A stretch of DNA of 64,000 nucleotides from Devosia sediminis (lineage in GTDB: Bacteria > Pseudomonadota > Alphaproteobacteria > Rhizobiales > Devosiaceae). Position 1 is the first letter of the stretch; each line of letters starts with the position of its first letter. The stretch spans positions 1 through 64,000 of the forward strand of contig NZ_JAEKMH010000002.1 in assembly GCF_016411825.1 (NCBI RefSeq), written 5' to 3'. The position numbers and the translations under genes were made by a program. Of the stretch, positions 51,680 to 63,097 are shown piece after piece. A model generated the notes under the pieces. It made no database searches. It saw only the letters and a program-made list of their open reading frames with translations, and was not told the DNA's origin.

Positions 51680-53185
51680 GTGCAATTCAAACCCCTATTC
51701 ATCGGGGCGCTTCTGGCTTCGGTATCCATCGTACCGGCCATGGCGCAGGCCGATACCGACATTGTCGTGGTGCTCAGTGAGGAGCTGGACCTGGTCGAGC
51801 CCTGCATGGCCACGCGCTCCAATATCGGCCGCGTCGTCATGCAGAATATCAGCGAGACGCTGACCGAGCTCGACGTGCGCGGCGATGCCGGCCTGATGCC
51901 GCGCCTGGCAGAATCGTGGGAAGACCTGGGCGATGGCACCTGGCAGTTCAAGCTGCGCCAGGGCGTGACCTTCTCCGATGGGTCTGCCTTCGACGCCGCC
52001 GACGTGCAGCACTCGTTCGATCGCGTCTTCTCCGACCAGATCACCTGCGAAAGCGCGCGCTATTTCGCCGACACCGACCTGACCTTCGAAATCGTCGACG
52101 ACAACACCATCAACATCACCGCCTCGCCGGCGCAGCCGATCCTGCCGCTCTTGATGAGCCTCGTGACCATCGTGCCGTCGGAAACCCCGATGGAATTCGT
52201 GCGCGATCCCATCGGCACCGGCCCCTATGTGATGTCTGAATGGACCGCCGGCCAGCAGATCGTGCTGGACCGCCGCGACGACTATTGGGGCGAGCAGCCC
52301 GAGGTCACCAAGGCCACCTATGTGTTCCGCTCCGAGCCTGCCGTCCGCGCCGGCATGGTGGCAGCCGGTGAAGCCGATATCGCGCCGCAGATCACGGCTG
52401 AATCCGCCGACAACAAGGCCCTCGACTTCGCCTATCCGAACTCGGAAACGGTCTACCTGCGCATCGACAGCCAGGACGCGCCGACCGATGACATTCGCGT
52501 TCGCAAGGCGCTCAACGCCGCCATCGACCGCGAGGCCTTTATCGGCACCGTCCTGCCCGAAGGCACCGAACTGGCCGTTGCCATGACCCCGCCGACCACG
52601 CTGGGCTGGAACCCCAACCTGACCCCGCCGGCCTATGATCCGGACCAGGCCAAGGCCTGGCTCGAAGAAGCCAAGGCCGATGGCGTCGACACGAGCCTGC
52701 CCATCGAGATCATTGCCCGTACCGAAAACTTCCCCAATGTCACCGAAGTGGCCGAGGCGATCACCCAGATGCTGACCGATGTCGGCTTCAACGCGACCGT
52801 CCGCATGGTGGAAGTGGCCGAGCACGAGCAGTTCTACTCCAAGCCCTATCCGGAAAGCGAAGGCACGCGCCTGATCATGGCGCAGCATGACAACAGCCGC
52901 GGCGATCCGGTCTTCTCGATGTTCTTCAAGTATGCCAGCGATGGCACTCAGTCCGGCGTTGCCGATCCCAAGCTCGACGAGATGATCGCCGCTGCTTCGG
53001 CGGCCACCGGCGACGAACGCGCCGCGCTCTGGTCGGAAGTCTTCGCCTATGTCCACGACGAGATCGTCGCCGACGTGCTCCTGTTCCACATGGTGGGTCT
53101 CAGCCGCGTCAGCGAACGTCTGGACTTCACGCCGACCATCGCCACCAATGCGCAACTGCAGTTGAGCGAAATCGGCTTCAAGTAA
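51680..53185 (+). CDS. Oligopeptide-type ABC transporter substrate-binding protein (family 5)
   Basis: 501-residue periplasmic receptor. GTG at 51680 with GGGAGGAAA upstream; signal peptide FKPLFIGALLASVSIVPAMA. Family 5 blocks are GLMPRLAESWEDLGDGTWQF, KLRQGVTFSDGSAFDAADVQ, PIGTGPYVMSEWTAGQQIVL and VRKALNAAIDREAFIGTVLP. It heads the rightward operon. Ligand unknown; operon partners argue for a four-carbon acid or a glycoside containing one. Confidence 0.91.
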   Translation: MQFKPLFIGALLASVSIVPAMAQADTDIVVVLSEELDLVEPCMATRSNIGRVVMQNISETLTELDVRGDAGLMPRLAESWEDLGDGTWQFKLRQGVTFSDGSAFDAADVQHSFDRVFSDQITCESARYFADTDLTFEIVDDNTINITASPAQPILPLLMSLVTIVPSETPMEFVRDPIGTGPYVMSEWTAGQQIVLDRRDDYWGEQPEVTKATYVFRSEPAVRAGMVAAGEADIAPQITAESADNKALDFAYPNSETVYLRIDSQDAPTDDIRVRKALNAAIDREAFIGTVLPEGTELAVAMTPPTTLGWNPNLTPPAYDPDQAKAWLEEAKADGVDTSLPIEIIARTENFPNVTEVAEAITQMLTDVGFNATVRMVEVAEHEQFYSKPYPESEGTRLIMAQHDNSRGDPVFSMFFKYASDGTQSGVADPKLDEMIAAASAATGDERAALWSEVFAYVHDEIVADVLLFHMVGLSRVSERLDFTPTIATNAQLQLSEIGFK

Positions 53186-53202
53186 GCCGCTTGTCTTGAC
53201 CA

Positions 53203-53231
53203 GGGCGATGCCGGACCATCCGGCATCGCCC
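53203..53231 (+). terminator. Attenuator-type hairpin between binding-protein and permease genes
   Basis: GGGCGATGCCGG (53203-53214) pairs perfectly with CCGGCATCGCCC (53220-53231) around ACCAT, followed by GCTTTTCG. It lies 17 bp after the binding-protein stop and 24 bp before the permease gene, so it is placed to terminate part of the transcripts. Confidence 0.75.
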
Positions 53232-53255
53232 GCTTTTCGACCCGGGAAACGCACC

Positions 53256-54170
53256 ATGACCAAAATGATCGGACAGCGCGCCATAGCGAGCCTCCTGTCC
53301 CTGCTGGGCCTGATGGTCCTGGTCTTCTTCCTGTCGCGCCTGACCGGCGACCCCGCGGTACTCTTCCTGCCCATCGACGCCACCGAAGAGATGAAGCAGC
53401 AGTTCCGGGCCCTGCATGGTCTCGATCTGCCGCTGATCGAACAGTTTGGCCGCTATGTCTGGGACCTTCTCCACCTCGATTTCGGCGAGAGCCTGCGCAA
53501 GGCCCGCCCCGCCATAGACATCGTGCTCGAAGCCTATGCCTGGACCCTGCCGCTGGCCCTCATCACCATGAGCCTGGTCGTCGTCGCGGCCATCGTGCTC
53601 GGCTCGCTCGCGGCCTTCAATGTCGGCGGCTTCTTCGACCGCCTCGTGTCCATCATCTCGCTGGTCGGCGCGTCGGCGCCCGATTTCTGGATTGCCATTG
53701 TCGCGATCGTGGTCTTTTCGCTCGGCCTCGGCTGGTTGCCCACCTCGGGCGTCGGCACGCCGTGGCACTGGATCCTGCCGGTCGCCGTGCTGTTCATCCG
53801 GCCCTTCGGCCTCGTCGTCCAGGTGGTGCGCGGCTCCATGCTCTCGGCGCTGGCCGCGCCCTATGTGAAGACGGCACGCGCCAAGGGCGTCAAGAACCTG
53901 CCGCTGATCTTCGTCCACACGCTGCGCAACGGCATGCTGCCGGTGATCACCGTCATCGGCGACCAGGCCGCCGCCATGCTCAACGGCGCCGTCATCGTCG
54001 AAACCATTTTCGGGTTTCCCGGCATCGGCAAGCTGATGATCGACTCCATCCTGCAGCGCGATTTCAACGTGGTGCTGGCCGCCATCATGGTCACCGCCAT
54101 AGCCATCTTCATCATGAACATCCTGATCGATATCGCCTATGGCCTGCTCGATCCGCGGATCCGGCACTAG
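53256..54170 (+). CDS. Oligopeptide-type ABC transporter permease (DppB type)
   Basis: 304-residue permease. Helix 1 is SLLSLLGLMVLVFFLSRLTG, followed by DPAVLFLPIDATEEMKQQFR and LHGLDLPLIEQFGRYVWDLL. The coupling loop is PYVKTARAKGVKNLPLIFVH, then AVIVETIFGFPGIGKLMIDS. It is followed after 5 bp by the DppC-type gene. Confidence 0.92.
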   Translation: MTKMIGQRAIASLLSLLGLMVLVFFLSRLTGDPAVLFLPIDATEEMKQQFRALHGLDLPLIEQFGRYVWDLLHLDFGESLRKARPAIDIVLEAYAWTLPLALITMSLVVVAAIVLGSLAAFNVGGFFDRLVSIISLVGASAPDFWIAIVAIVVFSLGLGWLPTSGVGTPWHWILPVAVLFIRPFGLVVQVVRGSMLSALAAPYVKTARAKGVKNLPLIFVHTLRNGMLPVITVIGDQAAAMLNGAVIVETIFGFPGIGKLMIDSILQRDFNVVLAAIMVTAIAIFIMNILIDIAYGLLDPRIRH

Positions 54171-54175
54171 GAGCG

Positions 54176-55094
54176 ATGATGGCAGACCTTTCCCTGGCCA
54201 AGCCGGCCAATCCCTCCGAGCCGCGCGGCCCGTCGCTGCTGTCCATGCTGTGGCGCGATAAGCTCGCCTTCATCTCCGCCGTGGTGCTGATCCTGATCGT
54301 GCTGTTCGCCCTGTTCGGGCCCTGGCTCTTGGGCGACATGGCGATCAAGCAGAACCTGCGCGGCCGCAACCTGCCGCCCTTCAGTCTCGATCGCGGCTGG
54401 CAGTTCTTCCTTGGCGGCGACTCCCTGGGGCGCCCCATGCTGGCGCGCCTCGTCGTCGCCGCGCACAGCACCATCCTCATCGCTGCCGGCACGGTGTTCT
54501 CGGCGCTGCTCGTGGGGGCGGGGCTGGGGCTTGTCGCCGGCTACATGGGCAAGACCACGTCACAGGTGATCATGCGCCTCGCCGACGTCATCATGAGCTT
54601 CCCCTCGCTGTTGATCGCCGTGGTCGTGCTCTACGTGCTGGGGCCATCCATCCCCAACATGATCCTCGTCCTCGCCATCACCCGCATCCCGATCTACCTG
54701 CGCACCACCCGCGCCGAGGTGCTCGAAGTGCGCGAGCGCATGTTCGTGCAGGCGGCGATCGTCATGGGCGCCAATCACGGGCGCATCATCGTCCGGCACA
54801 TCCTGCCTGTGGTGGCCCCGACGCTGGTCACCATCGCCACGCTCGACTTTGCCTTCGTCATGCTGGCCGAGTCGTCGCTCTCGTTCCTCGGCATTGGCGT
54901 GCAGCCGCCGGAAATCACCTGGGGCCTGATGGTGGCGCAGGGCCGCCCCTATCTCAACACCGCCTGGTGGCTGGCCTTCTGGCCGGGGCTGATGATCGTC
55001 ATCACTGCCCTCTCGCTCAACCTGCTCTCGAACTGGATGCGTGTGGCGCTCGACCCCGCCCAGCGCTGGCGCCTGGAATCGCGGAAGACCAAAA

Positions 55095-55102
<8 letters not shown>
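54176..55102 (+). CDS. Oligopeptide-type ABC transporter permease (DppC type)
   Basis: 308-residue permease starting at tandem ATGs (54176 and 54179) preceded by AGGAG. FFLGGDSLGRPMLARLVVAA corresponds to the GTDxxGRD block of DppC, here with S-L-G-R-P in place of the usual L-G-R-D. The coupling loop is FVQAAIVMGANHGRIIVRHI, and LNLLSNWMRVALDPAQRW closes the protein. It overlaps the ATPase gene by 8 bp. Confidence 0.92.
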
Positions 55103-56700
<1,598 letters not shown>

Positions 56701-56708
<8 letters not shown>

Positions 56709-57744
56709 GCTCGCGATCATTGCCGATGACCTGAGCGGAGCGCTGGATGCCGCTGCGCCCTTCGCCATGCGGGGCATCCCGACTGCTGTCGCCCTCGACG
56801 TCGCGGCCCTCCCCGAGGCGCTGGCCACCGGCGCCCGCATCGTGGGCGTTTCCACCCATAGCCGCGAGATTTCGGCCGATGCGGCAAGGCAGGCCGTCGC
56901 TGCTGCCCTGCAGGCTTTGCCTGTCGGCATGCGCCTCTTCAAGAAGATCGACTCTCGCCTCAAGGGCAATATCGCCGCCGAACTCGACGCGCTCGACTAC
57001 ACGACAGGGCTTGTCGTGCCCGCGATTCCCGCCTTCGGCCGCTGGGTCCGGAACGGCCAGCTCGGCGGTTTCGGCGTTTCATACCCTATCGACATCGCCA
57101 CCACGCTGGGCGCCCATGCGGTGCGCGCCCTGATCCCCGATATTGAAAAGCAGGCCGATATCGAACGGGCCCTGGGGTCCGGCTTCGATCTCGCCATCGG
57201 TGCAAGGAGCCTCGCCGAAGCCATGGCCAGGGCGATGGCGCCCGGGGCGAGGGCGGCGACACCGGCTTTTGTCGGCAAGGCGGCCTATTGCGTCATCGGC
57301 TCGACCGATCCGATCACGCTGGCCCAGCTTCGGCATCTCCGCGACGCCAATCCGAATATTCTCCATATCGAGGCACCCAACGGCGTCGCCACGCCGCTGC
57401 GCGTCAGCGCCGGCCTCACCATCATTCAGGCGACACCCGGCCCCGTTCAGGCCGGCGGGCCCGAAGTGGCCGAGGCGCTCGGCGCGACGCTAGAGGCGCT
57501 GGCGCCCGCGCCCGGTTCTTTGCTGGTCCTCTCAGGAGGCGCCACGGCCCAGGCCATCCTGTCTCGTTTGCGCATAAAGGTGCTGACGCTTCTGGGGGAA
57601 GCGCTGCCCGGCCTGCCCGTGGCAGAGGCCGGTGGCTTGACTGTCGTCACCAAATCGGGCGGTTTTGGCGATCCGGACTGCCTTTCGCGTCTGTTCGCCC
57701 CCTATTTGAGCCTCGGGAGCCCTGTGCACACTCATGTCGGATAG
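56701..57744 (+). CDS. Four-carbon acid-sugar kinase, DUF1537 family (DtnK/DenK/OtnK-like)
   Basis: 347-residue kinase that should phosphorylate a threonate, erythronate or 2-oxo-tetronate on C4. It starts MAELAIIADDLSGALDAAAP, the DUF1537 signature, and contains RLFKKIDSRLKGNIAAELDA, IPAFGRWVRNGQLGGFGVSY and a C-terminal GALLVLSGG-like ATP loop (GSLLVLSGGATAQAIL) ending TVVTKSGGFGDPDCL. The product fits PdxA2 at 49272. It is followed by the regulator gene with an 11-bp overlap. Confidence 0.88.
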
Positions 57745-58435
57745 TTTAGTTGGCCGGCGCAGCCTTTCCGAAACGGTGTTCGACCGCATCCAGCGCTCGA
57801 TCAAGTCCGGCGCCTATGCGGTGGATGAGCGGCTGCCGACCGAGCATGCGCTGGCTGCCGAATTCCAGGTGTCCCGCCCCGTCATTCGCGACGCGCTGCA
57901 ACGGCTGCGCGACCAGGGCCTCATCTATTCCCGCCGCGGCGCCGGCAGTTTCGTGCGCGAGCAGGGCATTCGCGAGCCGCTCGGCTTCGGGCAGATGGAA
58001 AATCTCTCCGACCTGCAGCACTGCTACGATTTCCGCCTGACCATCGAGCCGCAGGCGGCGGCCATGGCAGCGCAGCGCCGGACGCCCGAGGCGCTGGAGC
58101 GGGTCAAGACTGCACTCAACCTGCTGCGCGATGCCACCAACCGCCAGGCCCACCGCGCCGATGCCGATTTCATGTTCCATCTCAGCATCGCCCAGGCCTC
58201 GGTGAACCCTTATTTCGTCACCGCCATGCAGGCGCTCGAAGATCACATCGCCGTCGGCATGCGGCTGCATGGGCTGTCGCTGAAAAGTACCCAGGACGGG
58301 CTGCGGCACGTCCTGGTCGAACACGCCGCCGTCTACGAGGCGATCCGCGAAGGCGATGCCGAGCGCGCCCAGCGCCTGATGCACGAACACCTGACCGGCT
58401 CACGCGACCGTCTGTTCTCCAGCAAGCCGGCTTAA
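57734..58435 (+). CDS. GntR/FadR-family transcription regulator
   Basis: 233-residue regulator. The HTH reads LSETVFDRIQRSIKSGAYAV, DERLPTEHALAAEFQVSRPV and SRRGAGSFVREQG; the FCD domain has LQHCYDFRLTIEPQAAAMAA, ADADFMFHLSIAQASVNPYF and VLVEHAAVYEAIREGDAERA. Last gene of the rightward operon. It probably binds the paired CATGTTGTCAA sites at 51427 and 51552 and controls both divergent operons. Confidence 0.9.
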   Translation: MSDSLVGRRSLSETVFDRIQRSIKSGAYAVDERLPTEHALAAEFQVSRPVIRDALQRLRDQGLIYSRRGAGSFVREQGIREPLGFGQMENLSDLQHCYDFRLTIEPQAAAMAAQRRTPEALERVKTALNLLRDATNRQAHRADADFMFHLSIAQASVNPYFVTAMQALEDHIAVGMRLHGLSLKSTQDGLRHVLVEHAAVYEAIREGDAERAQRLMHEHLTGSRDRLFSSKPA

Positions 58436-58445
58436 TGCGCCGGGA

Positions 58446-59450
58446 TCAGGCCGTCGTGAGCCGTTTGCCTGTGGCGTCGAAGCGGTGGATTTTTGCCGGC
58501 TGGAAACCGAAGGCCATGGTGGTGCCATCGGGATAGTCGGCCTTGCCCGGCACACGCGCCGTCAGCCGTCCGGCCACCGGCTCGTCGAGATAAACGAAGC
58601 TGTCGGCGCCCAGATATTCCTTGTGCGTCACCCGTCCCTGATAGGGCCCTTCACCCAGGATCACGTCCTCGGGGCGGATGCCGATCGTCGGGGCGCCGAG
58701 GCCTTCGGCAAAGGCACCGGAAATGATGTTCATCGAGGGCGAGCCGATGAAGCCGGCGACGAACAGCGAGCCCGGCGCCTCGTAGAGCTCCTCGGGCGTT
58801 CCGACCTGTTCCACCCGGCCGGCATTCAGCACCACGATACGGTCGGCCAGGGTCATGGCCTCGACCTGGTCATGGGTCACATAGATCATGGTGGTCTGGG
58901 GCAGGGTTTCCTTGAGCGCCGCGATCTCGAGGCGGGTCGCGACCCGCAGGGCCGCGTCGAGATTGGACAGCGGTTCGTCGAACAGGAACACCGCCGGATC
59001 GCGCACGATGGCGCGGCCGATGGCGACGCGTTGCCTCTGCCCGCCCGACAGCTCGCGCGGGAAGCGATCGAGATAGGGCTGGAGTTGCAGCTTGGCCGCA
59101 GCCTCGTTGACCCGTGCCTCGGTCTCGGCCCGCGAGGCGCGGCGCAGCCGCAGCGAATAGCCCATATTGTCCCGCACATTCATATGCGGATAAAGCGCGT
59201 AGGACTGGAAAACCATGGCGATGCCGCGCTTGCTGGGCGGCACCTGGTTCACCACCTTGCCGCCGATTTCCAGCCGCCCCGAGGTAATGCTCTCGAGGCC
59301 GGAAATGCAGCGCAGCAGGGTGGACTTGCCACAGCCCGAAGGCCCGACAAAGATCACGAACTCACCCGAGCCGATATCGAGGTTGATATCCCTCAGGACT
59401 TCCACGGCGCCGTAGCTCTTGCGCAGGTTGCTGACCTTGATGTCGGACAT
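58446..59450 (-). CDS. Carbohydrate ABC transporter ATP-binding protein (UgpC/MalK type)
   Basis: 334-residue ATPase with Walker [30 protein letters not shown], the signature LSGGQRQRVAIGRAIVRDP and Walker B VFLFDEPLSNLDAALRVATR. The C-terminal regulatory domain has TIGIRPEDVILGEG and MAFGFQPAKIHRFDATGKRL. It closes the leftward operon and ends 10 bp from the convergent regulator gene. Confidence 0.92.
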   Translation of the reverse strand: MSDIKVSNLRKSYGAVEVLRDINLDIGSGEFVIFVGPSGCGKSTLLRCISGLESITSGRLEIGGKVVNQVPPSKRGIAMVFQSYALYPHMNVRDNMGYSLRLRRASRAETEARVNEAAAKLQLQPYLDRFPRELSGGQRQRVAIGRAIVRDPAVFLFDEPLSNLDAALRVATRLEIAALKETLPQTTMIYVTHDQVEAMTLADRIVVLNAGRVEQVGTPEELYEAPGSLFVAGFIGSPSMNIISGAFAEGLGAPTIGIRPEDVILGEGPYQGRVTHKEYLGADSFVYLDEPVAGRLTARVPGKADYPDGTTMAFGFQPAKIHRFDATGKRLTTA

Positions 59451-59467
59451 GGGCTTGGCTTTCCGGG

Positions 59468-60247
59468 TTATGCGGTTTCGAGCAGGGTGCGAACCTGCGG
59501 CAGGGCCTCGGCCGTGGAGCCCACGGGCCGGTATTCGAGCCCGACGGCGCCGGCATAGCCATTGGCGAAGAGCCAGGCGAGGCGCTTGCCGAGGTCGATG
59601 TCCCCCTGGCCCGGATCGTTGCGGCCCGGATGATCGGCAACATGGGCGTGGAGCACATGCCCGACACGGCCAGCCAGCACATCCTCGATGCGCTCGCCCA
59701 TGACCGCGGAATGATAGAGGTCATAGACGATGCCGATTTCCGGCCGCCCGACCTCGTCCACGATGTCGAGCGCTTCGGCCGTCGAACCGAGGAAATAGCC
59801 CTTGTGGTCGATCAGCGTATTGAGCGGCTCGACGCCCAGCTTCACGCCGGTCCCCTTCAGCACATCGGCCGCGGCGCGCAGGGTATCCACGAGGCTGGCT
59901 CGCTGTTCGGCGCGGCCACGACCCGGCAGGTCGTCACCCGCCTGGGCGATCAGCACCTTGGCGCCCAGGCGCTGCGCCGTCTCGACGCTGACCCTGAGAC
60001 CGGCGAGGAATTTCGCCCGGTTGGCCGGGTCGGTCAGCGGGATCATCGGTTCGGCCACGAAGCCGCTGAGGCTGAGGCCCGTTTCCTTGAGCGCCGCCTC
60101 GACCGCGTCGAGATCCTTGTTGCTCCAGAACCAGAATTCGACGGCCTCGAGACCCGAGGCCTTGGCCAGGCGGATCCGTTCGGCAAAGTCGTCGGTGGCA
60201 TCGGCAAACAGCCATTCGATGCAGGCGGAGAGTTTCATGTCATGCAT
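59468..60247 (-). CDS. Sugar isomerase/epimerase, hydroxypyruvate-isomerase-like TIM barrel
   Basis: 259 residues from ATG 60247 (ATG 60238 also possible). It begins KLSACIEWLFADATDDFAER and carries EAVEFWFW, VKLGVEPLNTLIDHKGYFLG, IVYDLYHSAVMGERIEDVL, VLHAHVADHPGRNDPGQGDI and VGLEYRPVGSTAE, which match the metal-binding Glu/Asp/His set of the Hyi/xylose-isomerase-like superfamily. It is clearly distinct from the Hyi at 3462. It lies between the ATPase and dehydrogenase genes. Confidence 0.85.
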   Translation of the reverse strand: MHDMKLSACIEWLFADATDDFAERIRLAKASGLEAVEFWFWSNKDLDAVEAALKETGLSLSGFVAEPMIPLTDPANRAKFLAGLRVSVETAQRLGAKVLIAQAGDDLPGRGRAEQRASLVDTLRAAADVLKGTGVKLGVEPLNTLIDHKGYFLGSTAEALDIVDEVGRPEIGIVYDLYHSAVMGERIEDVLAGRVGHVLHAHVADHPGRNDPGQGDIDLGKRLAWLFANGYAGAVGLEYRPVGSTAEALPQVRTLLETA

Positions 60248-60252
60248 TCCGG

Positions 60253-61302
60253 TCAGGATTGACGATAGTCGATGAGCACCTGCATGACGTCGGGCGAACC
60301 CTGGTCGAGCAGGCTGTAGCCGCGTCCGGCCTCGGCGAGCGGTACGCGATGGGTGACGAAACCCTTCAGGTCGGGCGCGAGCTCGCCGAGATATTCGCGG
60401 ACGATCTGGCCCCGCCGCCCCACCGACCACAGCGGGCCGAGGAAGGGGTTCACTGTGCCCACCTGCGAGGAAATGATGCGCGGGCGGTTGTGGTGGAATT
60501 CGCCCGAAAGGCTGAGGCTCTCGAAGGTCCCGCCATACCAGGACATGGCCACGACCGTGCCATTGAAGCCGGCGGTGCGGATCGCCTCATTGAGGGCGGG
60601 TGCGGCTCCGGAGACTTCGATGACGGTATCGGCGCCGCGTCCGTCGGTCAGCTCGCGCACCCGTTCGGCCACCGATCCGTCAAAGGGGCTGAGCGCCACG
60701 GTCGCGCCACCGGCCAGGGCCGCCGCCCGGCGCTGCTCGATGCCGTCGACGACGATGATCCGCCGCGCGCCATTGCGACGCAGCAGCCGGGTGACCATCT
60801 GCCCGATCACCCCGAGCCCGCTCACGACCACATCGGCGCCGAGTGGAATATTGGCGTCGAGCACGCCGTTATAGGCGGTGTTGAGATTGGCAAAGAAGAC
60901 GCCCAGTTCCGGATCGTCCAGCGTGCCCAGCGGCACGACCGCATCGGCGGAAACCACGGCGTGGCGGCCATGGGGCACATAGGCGAACACCAGGTCGCCC
61001 TGCTTGAGGCCCGATATGGCTGGACCGACTTCGCTCACATGACCGACGGCGGCATAGCCGTAGCGCGCCGGCCAGCTCCAGTCCGACCCGTTGGCGTCGG
61101 AAAAGAGCCGTGTCTTGGGGTCCATCGACTGGCGCCATTGCGGCGCGAGCCCGCGGAACACATTGAGTTCGGTACCGGCGCTGATCCCTGAAACCAGGAG
61201 GTCGAGCCGCACCTGGCCCTTTCCGGGATCGGCAAGGTCCTCGTCGCGGATATCGACCGCACGCGGGCCGGTGAAATAAAGGGACTGGGTTCTGATGGAC
61301 AC
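60253..61302 (-). CDS. Medium-chain dehydrogenase/reductase, without a visible zinc site
   Basis: 349-residue MDR-fold protein, GTG start. The Rossmann motif is VVVSGLGVIGQMVTRLLRRN, and YGYAAVGHVSEVGPAISGLK corresponds to the GHE-type region. Neither the catalytic Cys nor the four-Cys structural zinc loop of classical alcohol dehydrogenases is present; the protein has no cysteine that I can find. It may be a zinc-independent reductase like those acting on sugars or bacteriochlorophyllide intermediates. Operon position suggests oxidation of the imported sugar. Confidence 0.83.
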   Translation of the reverse strand: MSIRTQSLYFTGPRAVDIRDEDLADPGKGQVRLDLLVSGISAGTELNVFRGLAPQWRQSMDPKTRLFSDANGSDWSWPARYGYAAVGHVSEVGPAISGLKQGDLVFAYVPHGRHAVVSADAVVPLGTLDDPELGVFFANLNTAYNGVLDANIPLGADVVVSGLGVIGQMVTRLLRRNGARRIIVVDGIEQRRAAALAGGATVALSPFDGSVAERVRELTDGRGADTVIEVSGAAPALNEAIRTAGFNGTVVAMSWYGGTFESLSLSGEFHHNRPRIISSQVGTVNPFLGPLWSVGRRGQIVREYLGELAPDLKGFVTHRVPLAEAGRGYSLLDQGSPDVMQVLIDYRQS

Positions 61303-61309
61303 GGGCGGA

Positions 61310-62134
61310 TTATCCCTTGATGCCGCCAGCGGTGAGGCCGCCGACGAGTTGGTTGCGGAACAGCAGGAACAGGACCACGGTCGGCACGGCGATCACCACA
61401 CCACCCGCCATGACCTCGCCCCAACTGAAGGAATAGGGGTCGAAGAGGGTTTGCAAGGCCAGCGGCAGCGTCTTGACCTCGGTCTTGGAAATCAGCGCCA
61501 GGGCCAGGAGGAACTCGCCCCATGACAGGACGAAGGCAAAGGTTCCCACGGCGATCACGGCTGGCCGGATCAGCGGCAGGGTGATGCGGAACATCGCCCC
61601 GAGCTGCGTCGAGCCGTCGATGATCGAGGCCTCTTCGAGCTCGCGCGGCACCGCGTCGATATAGCCTTTGAGCATCCACACGGCGATGGGCAGGCCGAGC
61701 GCGAGATGGGTGAAGGTCAGCGCCGTCAGCGTATTGGTGAGGCCCAGCGAACGGATCAGCACCACGATGGGCACCAGCACCGCGACGGCCGGCAGCATCT
61801 GCGTGGCGAGGATCAGAAACCCCATGAAATCGCGGCCGAGATAGGTGAAGCGGCTCAGCGAATAGGAGGCCGGCACCGCGATCAGCACCGTGCAGATCGA
61901 CACGACCACGCCCACGATCAGGCTGTTGCGCAGCGCCACGAGGAAGTCGCTGCGCGCAAAGATGGCGAGGAAGTGCTCGACGGTGAAGCGCGTCGGGATG
62001 AGGCCGCCGGTCATGATGTCGGCGTCGGGCCGGATCGAGGCGATGAACACCCAGATGATCGGGAGGAGCACCAGGATCAGCGCAACCAGGGTGACGGCGT
62101 CGAGCAGCCCGTCGCGGAGGCGGTTATCGGTCAT
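61310..62134 (-). CDS. Carbohydrate ABC transporter permease (MalG/UgpE type)
   Basis: 274-residue permease; ATG at 62134 with AGGAGA upstream. Helix 1 is AVTLVALILVLLPIIWVFIA, followed by SIRPDADIMTGGLIPTRFTV. The coupling loop is VPRELEEASIIDGSTQLGAM with FRITLPLIRPA. It overlaps the preceding permease gene by ATGA. Confidence 0.91.
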   Translation of the reverse strand: MTDNRLRDGLLDAVTLVALILVLLPIIWVFIASIRPDADIMTGGLIPTRFTVEHFLAIFARSDFLVALRNSLIVGVVVSICTVLIAVPASYSLSRFTYLGRDFMGFLILATQMLPAVAVLVPIVVLIRSLGLTNTLTALTFTHLALGLPIAVWMLKGYIDAVPRELEEASIIDGSTQLGAMFRITLPLIRPAVIAVGTFAFVLSWGEFLLALALISKTEVKTLPLALQTLFDPYSFSWGEVMAGGVVIAVPTVVLFLLFRNQLVGGLTAGGIKG

Positions 62135-63027
62135 TGCCGTCTCCTGAGCTTGAGCGAGAGGAAGGAGGCCACGGCCAGCACAAGCAGCATCACCACGCTG
62201 ATTGCTGCGGCATAGGAGGGCCTCAAGTCGGTAAAGACCGCCTTGTACATGCTGATCCCGAGAATGGTGGTGGCGTCCTGCGGGCCGCCACGGGTCATGA
62301 TCCAGGGCAGGTCGAAACTGTAGAAGGCGAGGATCCCGAGCACCAAGCCGATCACCAGCATGGTGTTCTGGATCGAGGGCAAGGTGATGGTGACGAAGCG
62401 CTGCCAGTGGCTGGCCCCGTCCATTTCGGCGGCTTCGTAGAGTTCGGCGGGGATGGATTTCAGCGCCGCCAGGAGCGCCAGCACCATGAAAGGCATGCCC
62501 TTCCAGCCGGAAATGAAGATGATGACAGCCAGCGCCATGTTGGGGTCGTTGAGGATGGAGCTGTTGCCGGCAATGCCGACGGCTTCGAGCAGCGCATGGA
62601 TGGGTCCGGCCTCGCTGTCGAGCAGGAACCGCCAGCCATAGCCGAGCACGATGAACGGCATCACCCAGGGCAGGAGGATCAATGCCGAGGCCGCCTTGGC
62701 CATGGGCGTGTCGCGGTTGAGCAAGAGCGCCAGCGGCAGGGCCAGCGCCACTTCCACCACCACGGTGCCGATCGTCCACACCCAGGTGCGCCAGAAGGCG
62801 CGCCAGAGGCCCGCATCGCCAAGCAGCGCCTGGTAGTTGACGAGGCCGCCCCAGACCGGCTGCGGATTGCGCAGGAGATACCAGTCCTGGAACGACAGGT
62901 AGAGCGCATAGATCAGCGGGATGACGGCGATGGCGAGGGCCACGACGATGGCCGGGGCGATCAGCGCATAGGGCAGGGCCACCTCGCCGAAGGGCCGCGG
63001 ATAGGTCTCGGGACTTTGGGTGGACAT
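62131..63027 (-). CDS. Carbohydrate ABC transporter permease (MalF/UgpA type)
   Basis: 298-residue permease; ATG at 63027. Helix 1 is LIAPAIVVALAIAVIPLIYA, followed by LYLSFQDWYLLRNPQPVWGG. The coupling loop reads IPAELYEAAEMDGASHWQRF with VTITLPSIQ. It is separated from its binding-protein gene by about 70 bp that contain a hairpin. Confidence 0.9.
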   Translation of the reverse strand: MSTQSPETYPRPFGEVALPYALIAPAIVVALAIAVIPLIYALYLSFQDWYLLRNPQPVWGGLVNYQALLGDAGLWRAFWRTWVWTIGTVVVEVALALPLALLLNRDTPMAKAASALILLPWVMPFIVLGYGWRFLLDSEAGPIHALLEAVGIAGNSSILNDPNMALAVIIFISGWKGMPFMVLALLAALKSIPAELYEAAEMDGASHWQRFVTITLPSIQNTMLVIGLVLGILAFYSFDLPWIMTRGGPQDATTILGISMYKAVFTDLRPSYAAAISVVMLLVLAVASFLSLKLRRRQ

Positions 63028-63053
63028 GGGCGCGCCTTGGACTATCGGAATTG

Positions 63054-63083
63054 GCCCCGGGCGGGGAGAGTGGCGCCCGGGGC
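63054..63083. repeat. Hairpin between binding-protein and permease genes
   Basis: GCCCCGGGCG (63054-63063) pairs perfectly with CGCCCGGGGC (63074-63083) around 10 nt. There is no clear U-tract on the minus strand, so it more likely stabilises the upstream mRNA than terminates it. Confidence 0.65.
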
Positions 63084-63097
63084 GAGGTGCGGCCGGC

